Made by a program: the position numbers and the translations under genes. The notes beneath the pieces were generated by a model. That model was not told the DNA's origin. It ran no database searches and saw only the letters and a list, made by a program, of their open reading frames with translations. From Myxococcales bacterium (GTDB taxonomy: Bacteria; Myxococcota_A; Polyangia; Haliangiales; Haliangiaceae), in assembly GCA_016706545.1 (NCBI GenBank), contig JADJJK010000024.1, positions 55,713-119,712 on the forward strand: a stretch of 64,000 nt of DNA. The letters run 5' to 3'. Shown piece after piece: positions 7,827 to 19,227 of the stretch (position 1 is the stretch's first letter; the number at the start of each line of letters is the position of its first letter).

Positions 7827-10800
7827 ATGCACTATGTCGCCTGCTATGCTGCGAGCGCCGTGGGCCCCTCCTCGACCCCTGTAGAGTCGTTCCTGGCCGA
7901 CGTGCGCGCGCTCCTCGTGCGCACCGCAGGCCAGCTCGCGACGCTCTACACGCTCGCCCTCCTCTCCGTGGTGGCCGCGATCTTGCCGGTGCTGGCGTGG
8001 ATCTTCACTCCGGCGCGCACGACCTCGTTCGCCATCCTCGGCGCCGCTGGTCTCATCGCGGCGTGCGCGGTGATCGCGGCGCTGGTGCTCGGCGGCTTCG
8101 CGGTGCGGCGCCGGTTCTCCGGGCAGGCAGCGGTGGCGCGCTGGGTGGGCACGCGCTCCGGCAGCATCGCCTCGGACCTGCTGTCCACGGTGCAGCTCTC
8201 GCAGCAGCAGGAGCTGGCGGCGCCAGATGGCCCCGCTGAGTCGGCCGGCCGCGCCGCAGACGACTCTGGCGTGATGCCGCGGCGCGCGCGCGCGCTGTCC
8301 GAGCGAAGCCCGTGGTCGCCGGAGCTGGCCGCCGCGCTGCGCGCGAGCACGGAGCGCCGGCTGGCCGAGCTCCGGCCCCACGCCTTGCTGGATCAGCGCT
8401 GGCTCAAGCGCGCCACCGCGGTGGCAGCAACCGCCGCGCTCGGCCACGCCGCCATGTGGGCACTGGCGCCGGGCAAGATGACCGCTGGCTGGCAACACCT
8501 GCTGGTGCCTCGGCACCTGCCCTTCGATGCGCAGGTGCTCTCCAGCATCCCCATCGTCGGGGATCTCGATCTGACCCTGAACTTCCCCGAGTACAGCCGC
8601 CGCGCGCCGCTCCAACTCGACTCCACCGCCGGCGATATCAGCGCGCTGGTGGGCACCCGCGTGGCGGTGACCGCGCGGCTCCTGGTGCCAGCGGCCAGCG
8701 TGGAGATCGTGCTCGAGAGCGACGACGGCACCGCCACCAGGATCCCAGCCATCGCGACCGGCGACCTGGTGCGCTCCGAGTTCGGGATCTCGCGCAGCGG
8801 GCGGTACCGCTTCGCGGTCTCCGATTCCATGGGGCGGCGGACGCTCGAGGCCAGCGCGCGCAGCGTGGAGGCCCAGGCCGACACCGCCCCCACCGTGCAG
8901 CTCATCGCCCCCGCTGACTCGCTCGACGTCAGCAACCTGCGACAGATCGAGCTGGCGTTCGTGGCCGAGGATGATTTCGGCATCGCCGCGGCGGAGCTGG
9001 TGTGGGAGTCCGGCGCGGACCACGGCAAGAAGCCAGTGCCGTTGATGGAGGCGGCGGCGCAGCGGGCGCAGGGCAAGATCCTCTGGGACATGTCCGAGGT
9101 GTCCTTGCCAGCGGGCGCGGACGTCCGCTACTGGCTCGAGGTGCGAGACACGGACAACGTCGCCGGGCCCAACGTGGGACGCTCGCGCGAGCTTCGCCTC
9201 AAGGTGGTGAGCCCGCGCGAGCGCCACGAGCAGACCTTGGCCAAGCAAGAGGAGCTCGCCGAGCACATGCTCACCGTACTCGGACGCCGGCTGGTGCTCG
9301 CCGGAGACGATCTGGCCGAACGCGACGAGATCACCGACAAGACCGCCGAGGTCGTGGTGGAGCTGGGGACGCTCAGCGCCGCTTACGAGCGAGACGTCCA
9401 CGCGAGCCCGGCGCTGCGCAAGGTGCTGACCGGCCTGCGGGAGCGCCTGGACAAGTGGCGCACCGCCGAGGCGCGCCTCCTGGCGCCGGCCAAGGGCAAG
9501 CCCAACGTGAGGCTGCCGGCAGGGCGCTTCGCGGCCACCGACGCCAAGCTGGTTGGCGAGCTCGAGGACGGGGTGACCCTGCTCGCGGACTGGCTGGATC
9601 GCGAGCGGCTCGAGGGCATGCTCGACCTCGTCGACGAGGTCGCCGGCCACCAACGCCGGCTGCGAGACCTGCTGGAGCAGCACGCGCGCACCAAAGATCC
9701 TCGCCTCAAGGCGGAGATCGAACGCGAGCTACGCGCGCTCGACGCCGCCATGGCGCAGCTCGCCGACCAGCGCAGCGCGATGCCGCAGGACGTGCTCGAT
9801 CAGTTCGTCCACCGCGACGCGCTCGACGACAGCTCCCAGGCTAGCTGCACCGCGGAGGTGCGCAAGCTGTTCGCCGCGGGCGACACCAAGGCGGCGCAGG
9901 CCAAGCTCCAGCAGTGCTCGAGCGAGCTGGGCCGCACCACCAGCTCGCTCGAGGGCTCGCTCGACGCGCTGCGCGGCGATCGGTTTGGCGAGGAGCAGCG
10001 CAAGCTCGACGAGGTGATGAACGAGCTCGCGGACCTGGCCCGCGATCAGGATGACATCGCCGCCGAGGCCAGCCGGATCTTCGACGAGTACGCCGCGAAG
10101 ATCGAGCGGCTGTCCGAGGACAACCAGCGAGAGGCAGCCAAGAAGATCGCCGGCCTCCTCGACAAGCTGCGGCGGCGCCTGGCGGCCATGCCAGAGGCGG
10201 GGCTGACCCCGTTTGCCCAGGAAGAGCTGGACATCGTGCAGCGCCGGCTCGTCGATCTCGAGAACATGGTGGACGACGGAGATCTGGCCGAGGCGCTGGC
10301 CATGGCCAAGCAGGCCAAGCAGAGCATCGACACCATCGCTGGCGAGCTCGACGCGGCGCTCGAGGACGATCCCGGCTCGGTGTTCGCCAGCGACACCGAG
10401 CGCGCGCTCGAGGCTGCCGAGCGAGCCCGGCCCGTGGCCAAGGAGCTGGTGGACACCCTGAGCGAGCTGGCCCCCGCCCCGCGCGACGTGCTGTCGGCCG
10501 AAGACAAGCGCGCGCTCGAGGTGCTCCGGCGCCGCCAGGCGGCGAGCCGGGAGCGCGGCAAGCGGCTCGGGGACCGCACCAAGCAGCTCGGCGATGAGCT
10601 GCCCGGCGACGCCGGCAAGGAGGTCGGGCAGCGCCTGCAGTCCGCGCTCGATCACATGGCCTCGGCGGAGGGCCGCATGCGGGCGATGGATCCGTCCGGG
10701 GCGCGCCAGGCCGCGCGGTCCGCCTCTGACGCGCTGGCCGAGGCCAATCGGCGCACCAAGGGCGCAGCGCGCCAGCGCCAGGAGGGCGCGGGCATCGGCG

Positions 10801-10943
10801 ACGAGCCGATCCGCATCCCCGGGGCCGAGGAGTACCGCGCCCCCGAGCAGTTCCGCGAGGACATCCTCGAGGCGATGAAGAAGAAGGCGCCGTCCGGCTA
10901 CGACGACATGATCCGCCGCTACTACCAGGAGCTCATCCGATGA
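7827..10943 (+). CDS. DUF4175-like membrane protein with long coiled-coil region
   Basis: About 1038 residues. Two N-terminal TM helices (around LATLYTLALLSVVAAILPVL and FAILGAAGLIAACAVIAALV) are followed by another hydrophobic segment near residue 205. Then comes a beta-rich region (DLTLNFPEYSRRAPL...) and a very long charged helical segment from about residue 460 to the end, rich in Glu, Arg, Ala and Leu. This order matches DUF4175 proteins, which sit beside MoxR/DUF58 genes. The start is uncertain: the ATG at 7827 or a GTG at 7860; the frame open to 7491 upstream is low-complexity and rejected. It is the first gene of the operon; its stop overlaps the next ATG (ATGA). Role unknown; an envelope scaffold is plausible. 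Confidence 0.75.
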   Translation: MHYVACYAASAVGPSSTPVESFLADVRALLVRTAGQLATLYTLALLSVVAAILPVLAWIFTPARTTSFAILGAAGLIAACAVIAALVLGGFAVRRRFSGQAAVARWVGTRSGSIASDLLSTVQLSQQQELAAPDGPAESAGRAADDSGVMPRRARALSERSPWSPELAAALRASTERRLAELRPHALLDQRWLKRATAVAATAALGHAAMWALAPGKMTAGWQHLLVPRHLPFDAQVLSSIPIVGDLDLTLNFPEYSRRAPLQLDSTAGDISALVGTRVAVTARLLVPAASVEIVLESDDGTATRIPAIATGDLVRSEFGISRSGRYRFAVSDSMGRRTLEASARSVEAQADTAPTVQLIAPADSLDVSNLRQIELAFVAEDDFGIAAAELVWESGADHGKKPVPLMEAAAQRAQGKILWDMSEVSLPAGADVRYWLEVRDTDNVAGPNVGRSRELRLKVVSPRERHEQTLAKQEELAEHMLTVLGRRLVLAGDDLAERDEITDKTAEVVVELGTLSAAYERDVHASPALRKVLTGLRERLDKWRTAEARLLAPAKGKPNVRLPAGRFAATDAKLVGELEDGVTLLADWLDRERLEGMLDLVDEVAGHQRRLRDLLEQHARTKDPRLKAEIERELRALDAAMAQLADQRSAMPQDVLDQFVHRDALDDSSQASCTAEVRKLFAAGDTKAAQAKLQQCSSELGRTTSSLEGSLDALRGDRFGEEQRKLDEVMNELADLARDQDDIAAEASRIFDEYAAKIERLSEDNQREAAKKIAGLLDKLRRRLAAMPEAGLTPFAQEELDIVQRRLVDLENMVDDGDLAEALAMAKQAKQSIDTIAGELDAALEDDPGSVFASDTERALEAAERARPVAKELVDTLSELAPAPRDVLSAEDKRALEVLRRRQAASRERGKRLGDRTKQLGDELPGDAGKEVGQRLQSALDHMASAEGRMRAMDPSGARQAARSASDALAEANRRTKGAARQRQEGAGIGDEPIRIPGAEEYRAPEQFREDILEAMKKKAPSGYDDMIRRYYQELIR

Positions 10944-12580
10944 TCCGCCGCGCCGACCATCCACGACGGCTCGCGGGCGCATCGACGCTGCTCGTCCTGC
11001 TCGCCCTGGGCGTGCTGGCCGCCGTGGGCGTGCTGGCCGGGCTCACTGGGCTGACCACGCCGGCCAGCGCCCGGCGCGACGCCACCCTCTCGGGCGAGCT
11101 GCTGCGCACCTCCCGGCTGCTCGAGTCCTCGCGCTACGCCGAGGCGGCCCTGGCGCTGTCCGAGCTGGAGCGGCGCTCCGCGGACGCCGCGGAGGTCCGC
11201 TGGCTGCGCGCCGAGCTGCTGTTCCACCAGGGCGACTACGCCGGCGCGGCGGCCAAGCTGACCGGGCTCCCCGACGCCGCGCTCGGCGGCTCGGTGGGGG
11301 CCACGCGCCGCCTGGCCACCTCGGCCAGCGAGCTGACCAAGGACTTCCTCGAGACGCGGTCCGCGGGCGGGCACTTCCTCATCCGCCACGCCCCCGGCGC
11401 CGACGAGGCCATCGCCGAGCTCGCCGGCGAGGTGCTCGACGCTGCCTGGCGCGCCATCGGGGACGATCTGGGCCTGCGCCCAGGCGACCCGATCCGCGTC
11501 GAGCTGCTAGGCAGCCCATCCGATCTGGCGCGGCTCTCGCCGCTGACCGAGGCCGAGATCGAGACCACCGGCACGATCGCGCTGTCGAAGTACAACAAGC
11601 TCATGGTGGTGTCGCCGCGCGCCACCGTCCTTGGCTATCCATGGATGGACACGCTGGCGCACGAGTACACCCACCTCCTGGTCAGCCGGCTCTCCGGCGA
11701 CAGCGTGCCGGTGTGGCTGCAAGAGGGCCTGGCGCGCTTCCAGCAAACTCGCTGGCGCGCGCCGCCGGAGTTGATGCTCAGCGCCTCCGAGCGGCTGCTC
11801 CTGACCAACGCCCTCAAGCGCCGCCGCCTGATTGGCCTCGAGGAGATGCACCCTTCCATGGCCAAGCTGCCCAGCCAAGAAGCCGCGGCGCTCGCGTACG
11901 CCCAGGTCTACACCCTGATCTCGTTCATCCATGACAAGGTCGGATATCAAGGCCTGCGCGACATCCTGGCCGCCCAGGCCACCGGCCGCAGCGCGCGCCG
12001 CGCGGTGGCCGACGCCTTCGGGGTGCCGTGGTCCGAGCTCGACAAGCGCTGGCAACGCCAGCTCCGCAGCCTGGATCTGTCCACCCCCCGCCTGGTCAAG
12101 GCGCGGCAGATCCGCTTTGGCAAGGGCGGCAAGAACTCGGACAACATCGGCCTCGAGCAGGTCGCGGCGCGCTCGCGCAAGCACGCGCGCCTCGGTGGCA
12201 TGCTGCGCAGCCGCAACCTGGTCGCCGCCGCCGTCGTGGAGTACGAGAAGGCGCTGGCGCTGTCGCCGCAGGACCCGTACGTGACCGGCAAGCTGGCTCG
12301 CACCCTGGTGGAGCTGGGGCGCCACGAGCGCGCGATCGAGCTGGCCACGCCGCTCGCCCACCTGGACGAGACGGACCCGGTGCCGGCGGTCACGCTCGGC
12401 ATCGCCAACGCCGCTCGCAAGCAGTGGTCCGCCGCCGCCGCTGCCTTCGAGCAGGCGCTACGCACCAGCCCCTTTGACCCGACCACCCGCTGTGGCCTGG
12501 CTGAGGTATATCGAGAGCTCGCTGATCCCCGGCTCGAACGAGAGAAGCGAGCCTGCGCCCGTCTCCGCGCTTCCCCTTGA
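10940..12580 (+). CDS. membrane-anchored gluzincin-like metallopeptidase with TPR repeats
   Basis: 546 residues. An N-terminal hydrophobic segment (residues about 14-38) acts as anchor or signal. A TPR-like stretch covers residues 50-110. The catalytic region has HEYTH (residues about 240-244) followed 20 residues later by VWLQEGLARF, the third-ligand Glu helix of the peptidase MA-like/gluzincin type. A second TPR block fills residues about 420-530 (LVAAAVVEYEKALALSPQDP and following). The ATG overlaps the upstream stop by 4 nt. Placement inside a MoxR/DUF58/BatA operon suggests a periplasmic processing or quality-control step; that is inference. Confidence 0.8.
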   Translation: MIRRADHPRRLAGASTLLVLLALGVLAAVGVLAGLTGLTTPASARRDATLSGELLRTSRLLESSRYAEAALALSELERRSADAAEVRWLRAELLFHQGDYAGAAAKLTGLPDAALGGSVGATRRLATSASELTKDFLETRSAGGHFLIRHAPGADEAIAELAGEVLDAAWRAIGDDLGLRPGDPIRVELLGSPSDLARLSPLTEAEIETTGTIALSKYNKLMVVSPRATVLGYPWMDTLAHEYTHLLVSRLSGDSVPVWLQEGLARFQQTRWRAPPELMLSASERLLLTNALKRRRLIGLEEMHPSMAKLPSQEAAALAYAQVYTLISFIHDKVGYQGLRDILAAQATGRSARRAVADAFGVPWSELDKRWQRQLRSLDLSTPRLVKARQIRFGKGGKNSDNIGLEQVAARSRKHARLGGMLRSRNLVAAAVVEYEKALALSPQDPYVTGKLARTLVELGRHERAIELATPLAHLDETDPVPAVTLGIANAARKQWSAAAAAFEQALRTSPFDPTTRCGLAEVYRELADPRLEREKRACARLRASP

Positions 12581-12591
12581 GCACGCCTGCC

Positions 12592-13725
<1,134 letters not shown>

Positions 13726-13737
13726 ATCGTCCGCGTC

Positions 13738-14736
13738 ATGTCCCAAGAGCTGCTCGATCCGATTGCGCTGGCCCGGCTCGGCGCGTTGCCGCTGCGCGCC
13801 AAGCTGATCGTCGAGGGCGCGCTCACCGGTCTGCACCGCGCCGCGATGCGCGGCTCCTCGGTGGAGTTCGCGGAGCACAAGGAGTACCGGTTTGGAGACG
13901 AGCTGCGCCACGTCGACTGGAAGGCTTACGCCAAGCTCGATCGGTACTACGTCAAGCAGTTCGAGCAGGAGTCCCAGCTCACCGTGTACCTGGTGCTGGA
14001 CACCTCCGCGTCCATGGACTTCGCGGGCGGCGGGCTGCGCAAGCTCGACTACGCGGCGATGGCGCTGGCGGCGGTGGCCCATCTGGCGGTGGCGCAGCAA
14101 GACAAGGTCGGGCTCGTGGCCTCCGGCGACCGCAGCGTGGAGGTGGTGGTCCCGGCCCGGGCGCGCACCACGCACCAGGGCGACCTGCTGTCGGTCATCG
14201 AGGGGCTGCTGGCGCGCGGCGGGCGCGGCGACGAGTCCCCCGCCGCCGCGCTGCGCAAGGTGGCGGAGCTGTGCCGACGCCGGCGAGCGCTGGTCATCGT
14301 CGCCTCCGACCTGTTCGACGCCGACAGCGAGGTGACCGAGGCGCTGACCGACCTGCGCGCGCAGCGCCATGACGTCTCGGTGCTGCACGTGCTCGATCCG
14401 CACGAGCAGACCTTCCCGTATCAAGGCCTCACCCAGTTCGAGTCGCTGGAGAGCGGGCAGCGCATGCTGACCAACCCCACCGCGATCCGCGAGCAGTACC
14501 TGGCGCGGATGAAGGAGTTTCTCGAGCGCAGCCGGCGCGAGCTGACCCACGCGGGGGTCGACTACCACCTGCTGTCGACGGAGCGACCGGTGGAGTCGGC
14601 GGTGCTCGAGCTGCTCATCGCGCGCAGCCAGCTCGTGCCTCGCGGCGGCGGGCGCGGCGGGCGCAGCGCTGGCGGCGTGGGGCCGCGCGTGACCGCGCCA
14701 GCAGGCAGCCCCGGCGGCGCACGGAGGCCCCGCTAG
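13738..14736 (+). CDS. DUF58 domain protein (VWA-like partner of MoxR)
   Basis: 332 residues. The DUF58 signature is present: EYRFGDELRHVDWKAYAKLD followed by YYVKQFEQE. A VWA-like fold follows with a MIDAS-type DTSASMD motif near residues 89-95. The C-terminal 30 residues are Gly/Arg/Pro-rich. It starts 12 nt after the MoxR stop and ends 2 nt before the BatA-like gene. By family, DUF58 proteins work with MoxR ATPases in envelope-stress or aerotolerance operons; the substrate here is unknown. Confidence 0.9.
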   Translation: MSQELLDPIALARLGALPLRAKLIVEGALTGLHRAAMRGSSVEFAEHKEYRFGDELRHVDWKAYAKLDRYYVKQFEQESQLTVYLVLDTSASMDFAGGGLRKLDYAAMALAAVAHLAVAQQDKVGLVASGDRSVEVVVPARARTTHQGDLLSVIEGLLARGGRGDESPAAALRKVAELCRRRRALVIVASDLFDADSEVTEALTDLRAQRHDVSVLHVLDPHEQTFPYQGLTQFESLESGQRMLTNPTAIREQYLARMKEFLERSRRELTHAGVDYHLLSTERPVESAVLELLIARSQLVPRGGGRGGRSAGGVGPRVTAPAGSPGGARRPR

Positions 14737-14738
14737 CC

Positions 14739-16823
14739 ATGGGGTTTCTCACGCCGCTCATGCTCCTTGGCCTGGTCGCCGCCGCGGTGCCCATCGCGAT
14801 CCACCTCATCGGCCGCAGCCGCGCCAAGGTGGTGAAGTTCGCCGCGCTCGAGTTCTTGCTGGCCAGCAAGCGCCGCACCGCGCGCCGCTTCGCGCTGCGC
14901 GAGCGCCTGCTGCTGGCGGTCCGGATCTTGTTGTGCATGGCCATCCCGCTGGCCATCGCCAAGCCGTTCGCCTCGTGCCAGCGCCGCGGGCCGGCGGTGG
15001 TGCGAGGCCCGCAGGCCGCCGTGCTCATCATCGACGACTCGTTCGCCGCCGGCACGGTGGTGGGCACGCGCTGGATAGGCCGCGCGGTGGACGAGGCGCA
15101 TCGCGTGCTCCGCCAGCTTGGCCCCGAGGCCGAGGTGGCGATCTTGCGGGCCTCCGAGGGCGCCGATCACAGCGCCGAGCTGACCCGCGATCACCTGCGC
15201 CTGCACGATCAGCTAAAGGCCATCGCGCCGCGCGCGCGCCCGGCCGACACCACGCGAGCCTTGCGCCGAGCGGCCCAGCTCCTGCTGGCCTCCAATCATC
15301 AGCAGAAGACGGTGTTCGTGCTCTCGCTGCTGGCCCGCGGCGGGCTGTCCGGCGCGGCCACCGCGTGGGGCAAAGACGGCCCCACCCTCCAGGTCGTAGA
15401 TCTGCGCCGCGGCGCCGAGCTGCCCAACCGCGCCATCACCCAGCTCACGGTGACCCCGGATCCCGCCACCGGCCCTCGCGGCATCGCCATCGTCGTCGAG
15501 GTGGGCAACTTCGCCAGCGTCGACGCCAGCGCGGTCGAGGTGTCGCTGTCGGTGGACGGCGCGGTGGTGGCGCGCGGCGTGCTGGACATCCCCGCCGGGG
15601 ACAAGCGCAGCAAGCGCTTCTTGGCCACGTTGCCACCAGGCGCGCGGGTGGGCGAGGTGGTGGCGCGGCTCGCCGGGGACCCGCTGGAGATCGACGACCA
15701 GCGACGAGCCCAGGCCTACGTGCGCGACGACGTCCGGGTCCTCCTGGTCAACGGCGATCCGCGCACCACCCGGCACGATGACGAGCTGTTCTACCTCGAG
15801 GCGGCGCTGCGCCCCGGAGATCGATCGGACAGTGGCAACGCGGTGCAGACCGTGACCGCTGACGAGCTGGGCGAGCTCTCGCTCGCCGAGTTCGACGTGC
15901 TGGTGCTGGCCAACGTCGCCGCCCTGTCAGAGCAAAAGGTGGCGGCCATCGCGCAGTGGATCCGGCGCGGCGGCGGGCTGTTTCTGGCCCCGGGCGACCG
16001 GGTCGACGCCGCCGCGTATGACCGCACCATGCTGCCGCTCTTGCCCCAGGGCCTGCGCGACCCCATCGAGCCGACCTGGGGCGCCAGCGCGGGCGAGCAG
16101 GCGAGCCGCGCCTTGCACCTGGTCAAGTGGCAGGCAGATCACCCCATCTTCTCGGCGTTCTCCAAGGACGCGCCGGAGCTGGCGGAGGCCAGCTTTCGCA
16201 AGATCTCCCTGCTTGGGCCCACCACGGACACCGCGGATCGCAAGGTGCTGGCCCGCTTCACCAACGGCGCCGCGGCGCTCATCGAGGCATCCCAGGGCGC
16301 GGGGCGCGTGCTGCTCTACACCTCCACCATCGATCGCGAGTGGAACGACCTGCCCATCCACGCCGGCTTCCTGCCGCTGATGCAGCAGGCGATGCGACAC
16401 CTGGCCCGGCAGCACGCGCCGGGCGGACAGCGCGAGCACCTGGTGGGGACGACGATCTCGCTGCCCACGGCAGATCTGACCAAGCTCGAGGTCCGCGGCC
16501 CCACCGGCACGTTCACCTACGAGGGCGAGCGGCTCGCCGGCAAGAGCGCCATCCGGTTCTCGCGCACCGACGAGCCGGGCATCTATCACGTCATCGGCAC
16601 CGACGCCACCGGCGCCACCGGCGCGCGGGAGGAGCTGGACTTCGCGGTCAACATCGATCCGCGCGGGTCGGATCTGACGCTCGCCGAGGCCGACGCCCTG
16701 CCACCTTCGGGCAGCGGCAGCAACCAGCCGGCGGAGCGCGGCACCCGGCGGGTCGAGCTCTGGCACGCGGTGGCGGGCCTCTTGCTCTTGCTGCTCATCA
16801 TAGAGGGCTTGCTGGTTCGCTGA
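14739..16823 (+). CDS. BatA-like membrane protein (aerotolerance-operon type)
   Basis: 694 residues. The N-terminus has two TM helices flanking a basic loop: MGFLTPLMLLGLVAAAVPIA, then RSRAKVVKFAALEFLLASKR, then a helix around residues 57-76. This is the BatA N-terminal domain. A periplasmic VWA-like region and a class I glutamine-amidotransferase-like region (around residue 330, VRVLLVNGDPRTTRHDDE) follow. A C-terminal TM helix (LLLLLLIIEGLLVR) ends the protein. It begins 2 nt after DUF58 and closes the five-gene operon. Confidence 0.87.
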   Translation: MGFLTPLMLLGLVAAAVPIAIHLIGRSRAKVVKFAALEFLLASKRRTARRFALRERLLLAVRILLCMAIPLAIAKPFASCQRRGPAVVRGPQAAVLIIDDSFAAGTVVGTRWIGRAVDEAHRVLRQLGPEAEVAILRASEGADHSAELTRDHLRLHDQLKAIAPRARPADTTRALRRAAQLLLASNHQQKTVFVLSLLARGGLSGAATAWGKDGPTLQVVDLRRGAELPNRAITQLTVTPDPATGPRGIAIVVEVGNFASVDASAVEVSLSVDGAVVARGVLDIPAGDKRSKRFLATLPPGARVGEVVARLAGDPLEIDDQRRAQAYVRDDVRVLLVNGDPRTTRHDDELFYLEAALRPGDRSDSGNAVQTVTADELGELSLAEFDVLVLANVAALSEQKVAAIAQWIRRGGGLFLAPGDRVDAAAYDRTMLPLLPQGLRDPIEPTWGASAGEQASRALHLVKWQADHPIFSAFSKDAPELAEASFRKISLLGPTTDTADRKVLARFTNGAAALIEASQGAGRVLLYTSTIDREWNDLPIHAGFLPLMQQAMRHLARQHAPGGQREHLVGTTISLPTADLTKLEVRGPTGTFTYEGERLAGKSAIRFSRTDEPGIYHVIGTDATGATGAREELDFAVNIDPRGSDLTLAEADALPPSGSGSNQPAERGTRRVELWHAVAGLLLLLLIIEGLLVR

Positions 16824-16895
16824 GCGGCGCCGCGCGAGGGCCCGCGGCGCGACGACGAGCCGGCGCTCGGCCGCCGCCGAGCCAGCCGAGCCAGC

Positions 16896-18003
16896 TCAGC
16901 CGCCGCCGAGCCGCCGAGCCAGCTCACGGTGGGCGGAGCAGCCAACGACCTCGCGCGGAGGCCGGGCCGCGCGCGCCTGCTTGGCGACCTGCTTGACCGC
17001 GCGCACCCGCGCCGCGGACTCTCCGATTCGCCGCCGCAGCTCGGAGTCCTTCTCCGCCGCCAGGGTGAGCCCGCGCTCCACTTGATCCTGGTGCGCCGGA
17101 TCGCGGCACAGGAGCAGCACGTCGCACCCGGCGCGGATCGCGGCCTCCGCGGCCTCCGCGACGCCGTAGTGGTCGGCGATGGCGCGCATGTCGAGGTCAT
17201 CGGAGATGATGAGCCCCTGGTATCCCAGCTCGCCGCGCAAGAGCCCGGAGATCACGCGCGGCGACATGGTGGCGGGGCGCGTGGGGTCGAGCGCGGCGAA
17301 CACGACGTGCGCGGTCATGAACATCGGCAGCCCGGCGGCGGCGGCGGCGCGAAACGGCGCCAGCTCCACCTCGAGCAAGCGCGGCAGGTCGTGATCGATG
17401 CGCGGCAGCGCCAGGTGACTGTCCAGGTTGGTGTCGCCGTGCCCGGGGAAGTGCTTGCCGCACGACAGCACGCCGGCGGCGGCGAGCCCTTCGGCGAAGG
17501 CCAGCGCGCGCCGGGTCACCGTCTCGGCGCTGGTGCCAAACGCGCGCGCCGATGATCGGGTTATCCGGGTTGGTGTGGACATCGAGCACCGGGGCAAAGT
17601 CCAGGTCGAAGCCGAGCGCCGCGACCTCCTGCCCCATGGCCTCGCCGACCGCGCGCGCCAGCGCCACGTCCGCGGGCGCGGCGTGCTGATCGTGCGCCAT
17701 CATCGGCGGCCAGACCGTCGCGGGCTCGCGCACGCGCTGCACCGTGCCGCCCTCCTGGTCAACGGCGACCAGGGCCGGCGTGCCATCCGGCGCCGCGAGC
17801 CCAAGGCCCGCGGTCAAGGCGCAGGTGGCGTCCAGGTCGACCGGCGTGCGCTGACCGTCCGCGCTGCGACCGCCGCCGACCAGGTTCCGGGCGAACACGA
17901 TGGTGGCGCCGAACCGCCCGGCCGCCAGCGCGGCGGCCAGCTCCGCCGAGACCGTCGTCCCCTCGAAGCCGATCCACAGGAGCTGGCCGAGATCATCCCG
18001 CAT
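16896..18003 (-). CDS. nagZ: beta-N-acetylhexosaminidase NagZ, GH3 (apparent frameshift near 17545)
   Basis: The N-terminal frame from 18003 carries the GH3 features ALVAVDQEGGTVQR and DFAPVLDVHTNPDNPIIGAR. The second frame resumes with AFGTSAETVTRRALAFAEGL, the NagZ signature KHFPGHGDTNLDSHLALP (His of the His/Asp dyad) and IISDDLDMRAI with the nucleophile Asp. The break falls exactly in a CG dinucleotide run at 17541-17549, where a missing CG pair restores the frame. NagZ removes GlcNAc from anhydro-muropeptides in the cytoplasm for peptidoglycan recycling. Slippage in the run, a sequencing error or a true lesion are all possible. About 70 nt of gcc/gag repeat separates it from the convergent BatA-like gene. 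Confidence 0.85.
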
Positions 18004-18054
18004 GGCCTCCCACTGTACAGCAGGCGCTCGCCTGACGGTCGTCGGACGGCGGCG

Positions 18055-19075
18055 TCAGATCTCCTTGCACTCTGTCTTGTTGTCGCCGAACTCCACGCGA
18101 ACCACCGTGGGCACCGGCGCCGAGAGCGCGCGATCCGTGAGCAGGAACCATCCGTTGGCAATGAGCGCGTCGGTCCTGGAGAAGATCACCGACCAGTCAC
18201 CTGGCGCCTCGTTCGACGGCGCGAAGTAGCCGTTGACTCGTGCGAGCGGCCACGGCCACAGCCGCACCAGCTCCCAGTCAGGGTTCCGGCGGTCAGAGAT
18301 GGTCGACACCTTGACCGCTCCGACATTCCCCTGGATCGAGCAGCGGACACGAGCTCCTGATTCCAGACAAGTGTTGATGGCTGACAGCTCAGTCAACAGG
18401 CAGCTTCCGCAGCCATCGAAGTCCGCCGGGAGACGCCGGATCCCGGCCCCGAAGTCGAAGCCGCACCCTGGATCCAGGTCCCGCAACCCCGGCAAGAGGT
18501 TCTCCCCTGGCTGTGGTTGGCTCCCTGCGTGGCACCGAGAGCGGATCCGCGTCGTCGGGATCTTCGGCCCCCCACCCGTCGCGATCGCAGTCCTGGTGCG
18601 ACGGGCCGTCGGCGATGGTGAACCCGTCGCGCTCGCCGGCCTGCCCGTAGCACACCCAGCGGCCCGGGCCGATCGTCGTCGGCGCCATCTGCACCTCCAC
18701 CAGCTCGTTCGCGTCTGCCTTCAGCAAGTACGTCGCGCGCAGGATGTCGAGAGGCCCCGCGCCGGGCTGGGTGATCGCGTCCAGCACCAGCGGCACCTGG
18801 CCTTGCGCCAGCAACTCGGCGCGGCTCAGGTAGATCTCGAAGCCGTCGTCAAATGGGCCCTGGTGCGGAAGGCGCCCGGTCTCGTCGGCTGGCAGGTAGC
18901 GGCTGCCGTCGGCCTTCTCCCCCACCCCCAGCCACAGCTCCTTGGCGTCCTTGGCCCCGCGCACCGAGATCACCACGCCGGTGGGATCCGAGCAGCCGCC
19001 TGTCACCAACACCCCCGCCGCCAGCGCAGCCAGCGCAGCCGCGAGGGTCGGCGGGAAGAGGCCTTGTGTACCCAT
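18055..19075 (-). CDS. hypothetical lipoprotein (apparent frameshift near 18500)
   Basis: Two overlapping frames appear to be one gene. The first (from 19075) begins with a lipoprotein signal ending in LVTGGC and reads sensibly to about DDADPLSVPRREP. The other frame then continues ENLLPGLRDLDPGCGFDF to a stop at 18055, with several Cys spaced as in disulphide-rich exported domains (DGCGSCLL, NTCLESGARVRCS). The break lies between about 18490 and 18525. The acidic DCDRDGWGAEDPDDAD segment looks like a calcium-binding thrombospondin type-3-like loop. Function unknown. Confidence 0.6.
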
Positions 19076-19227
19076 GCGCTCATGCTACCGCAACCGCGCG
19101 CCGCGGCTGCCACAGAAACCATCGCCGAGCCGACCGCCGCGCCGCCGCTGTCGAGCGGCGCACGGTGTCGTCATCCGCCCTACTTCGACGCCCAGGCTGC
19201 GCAGCTCCGGTACAGCGCGGCCCCAGC

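Noticed and set aside
7497..9683. Minus-strand open frame of 728 codons
   Set aside because: Antisense to the DUF4175-like gene and to repeat spacer; sequence is low-complexity.
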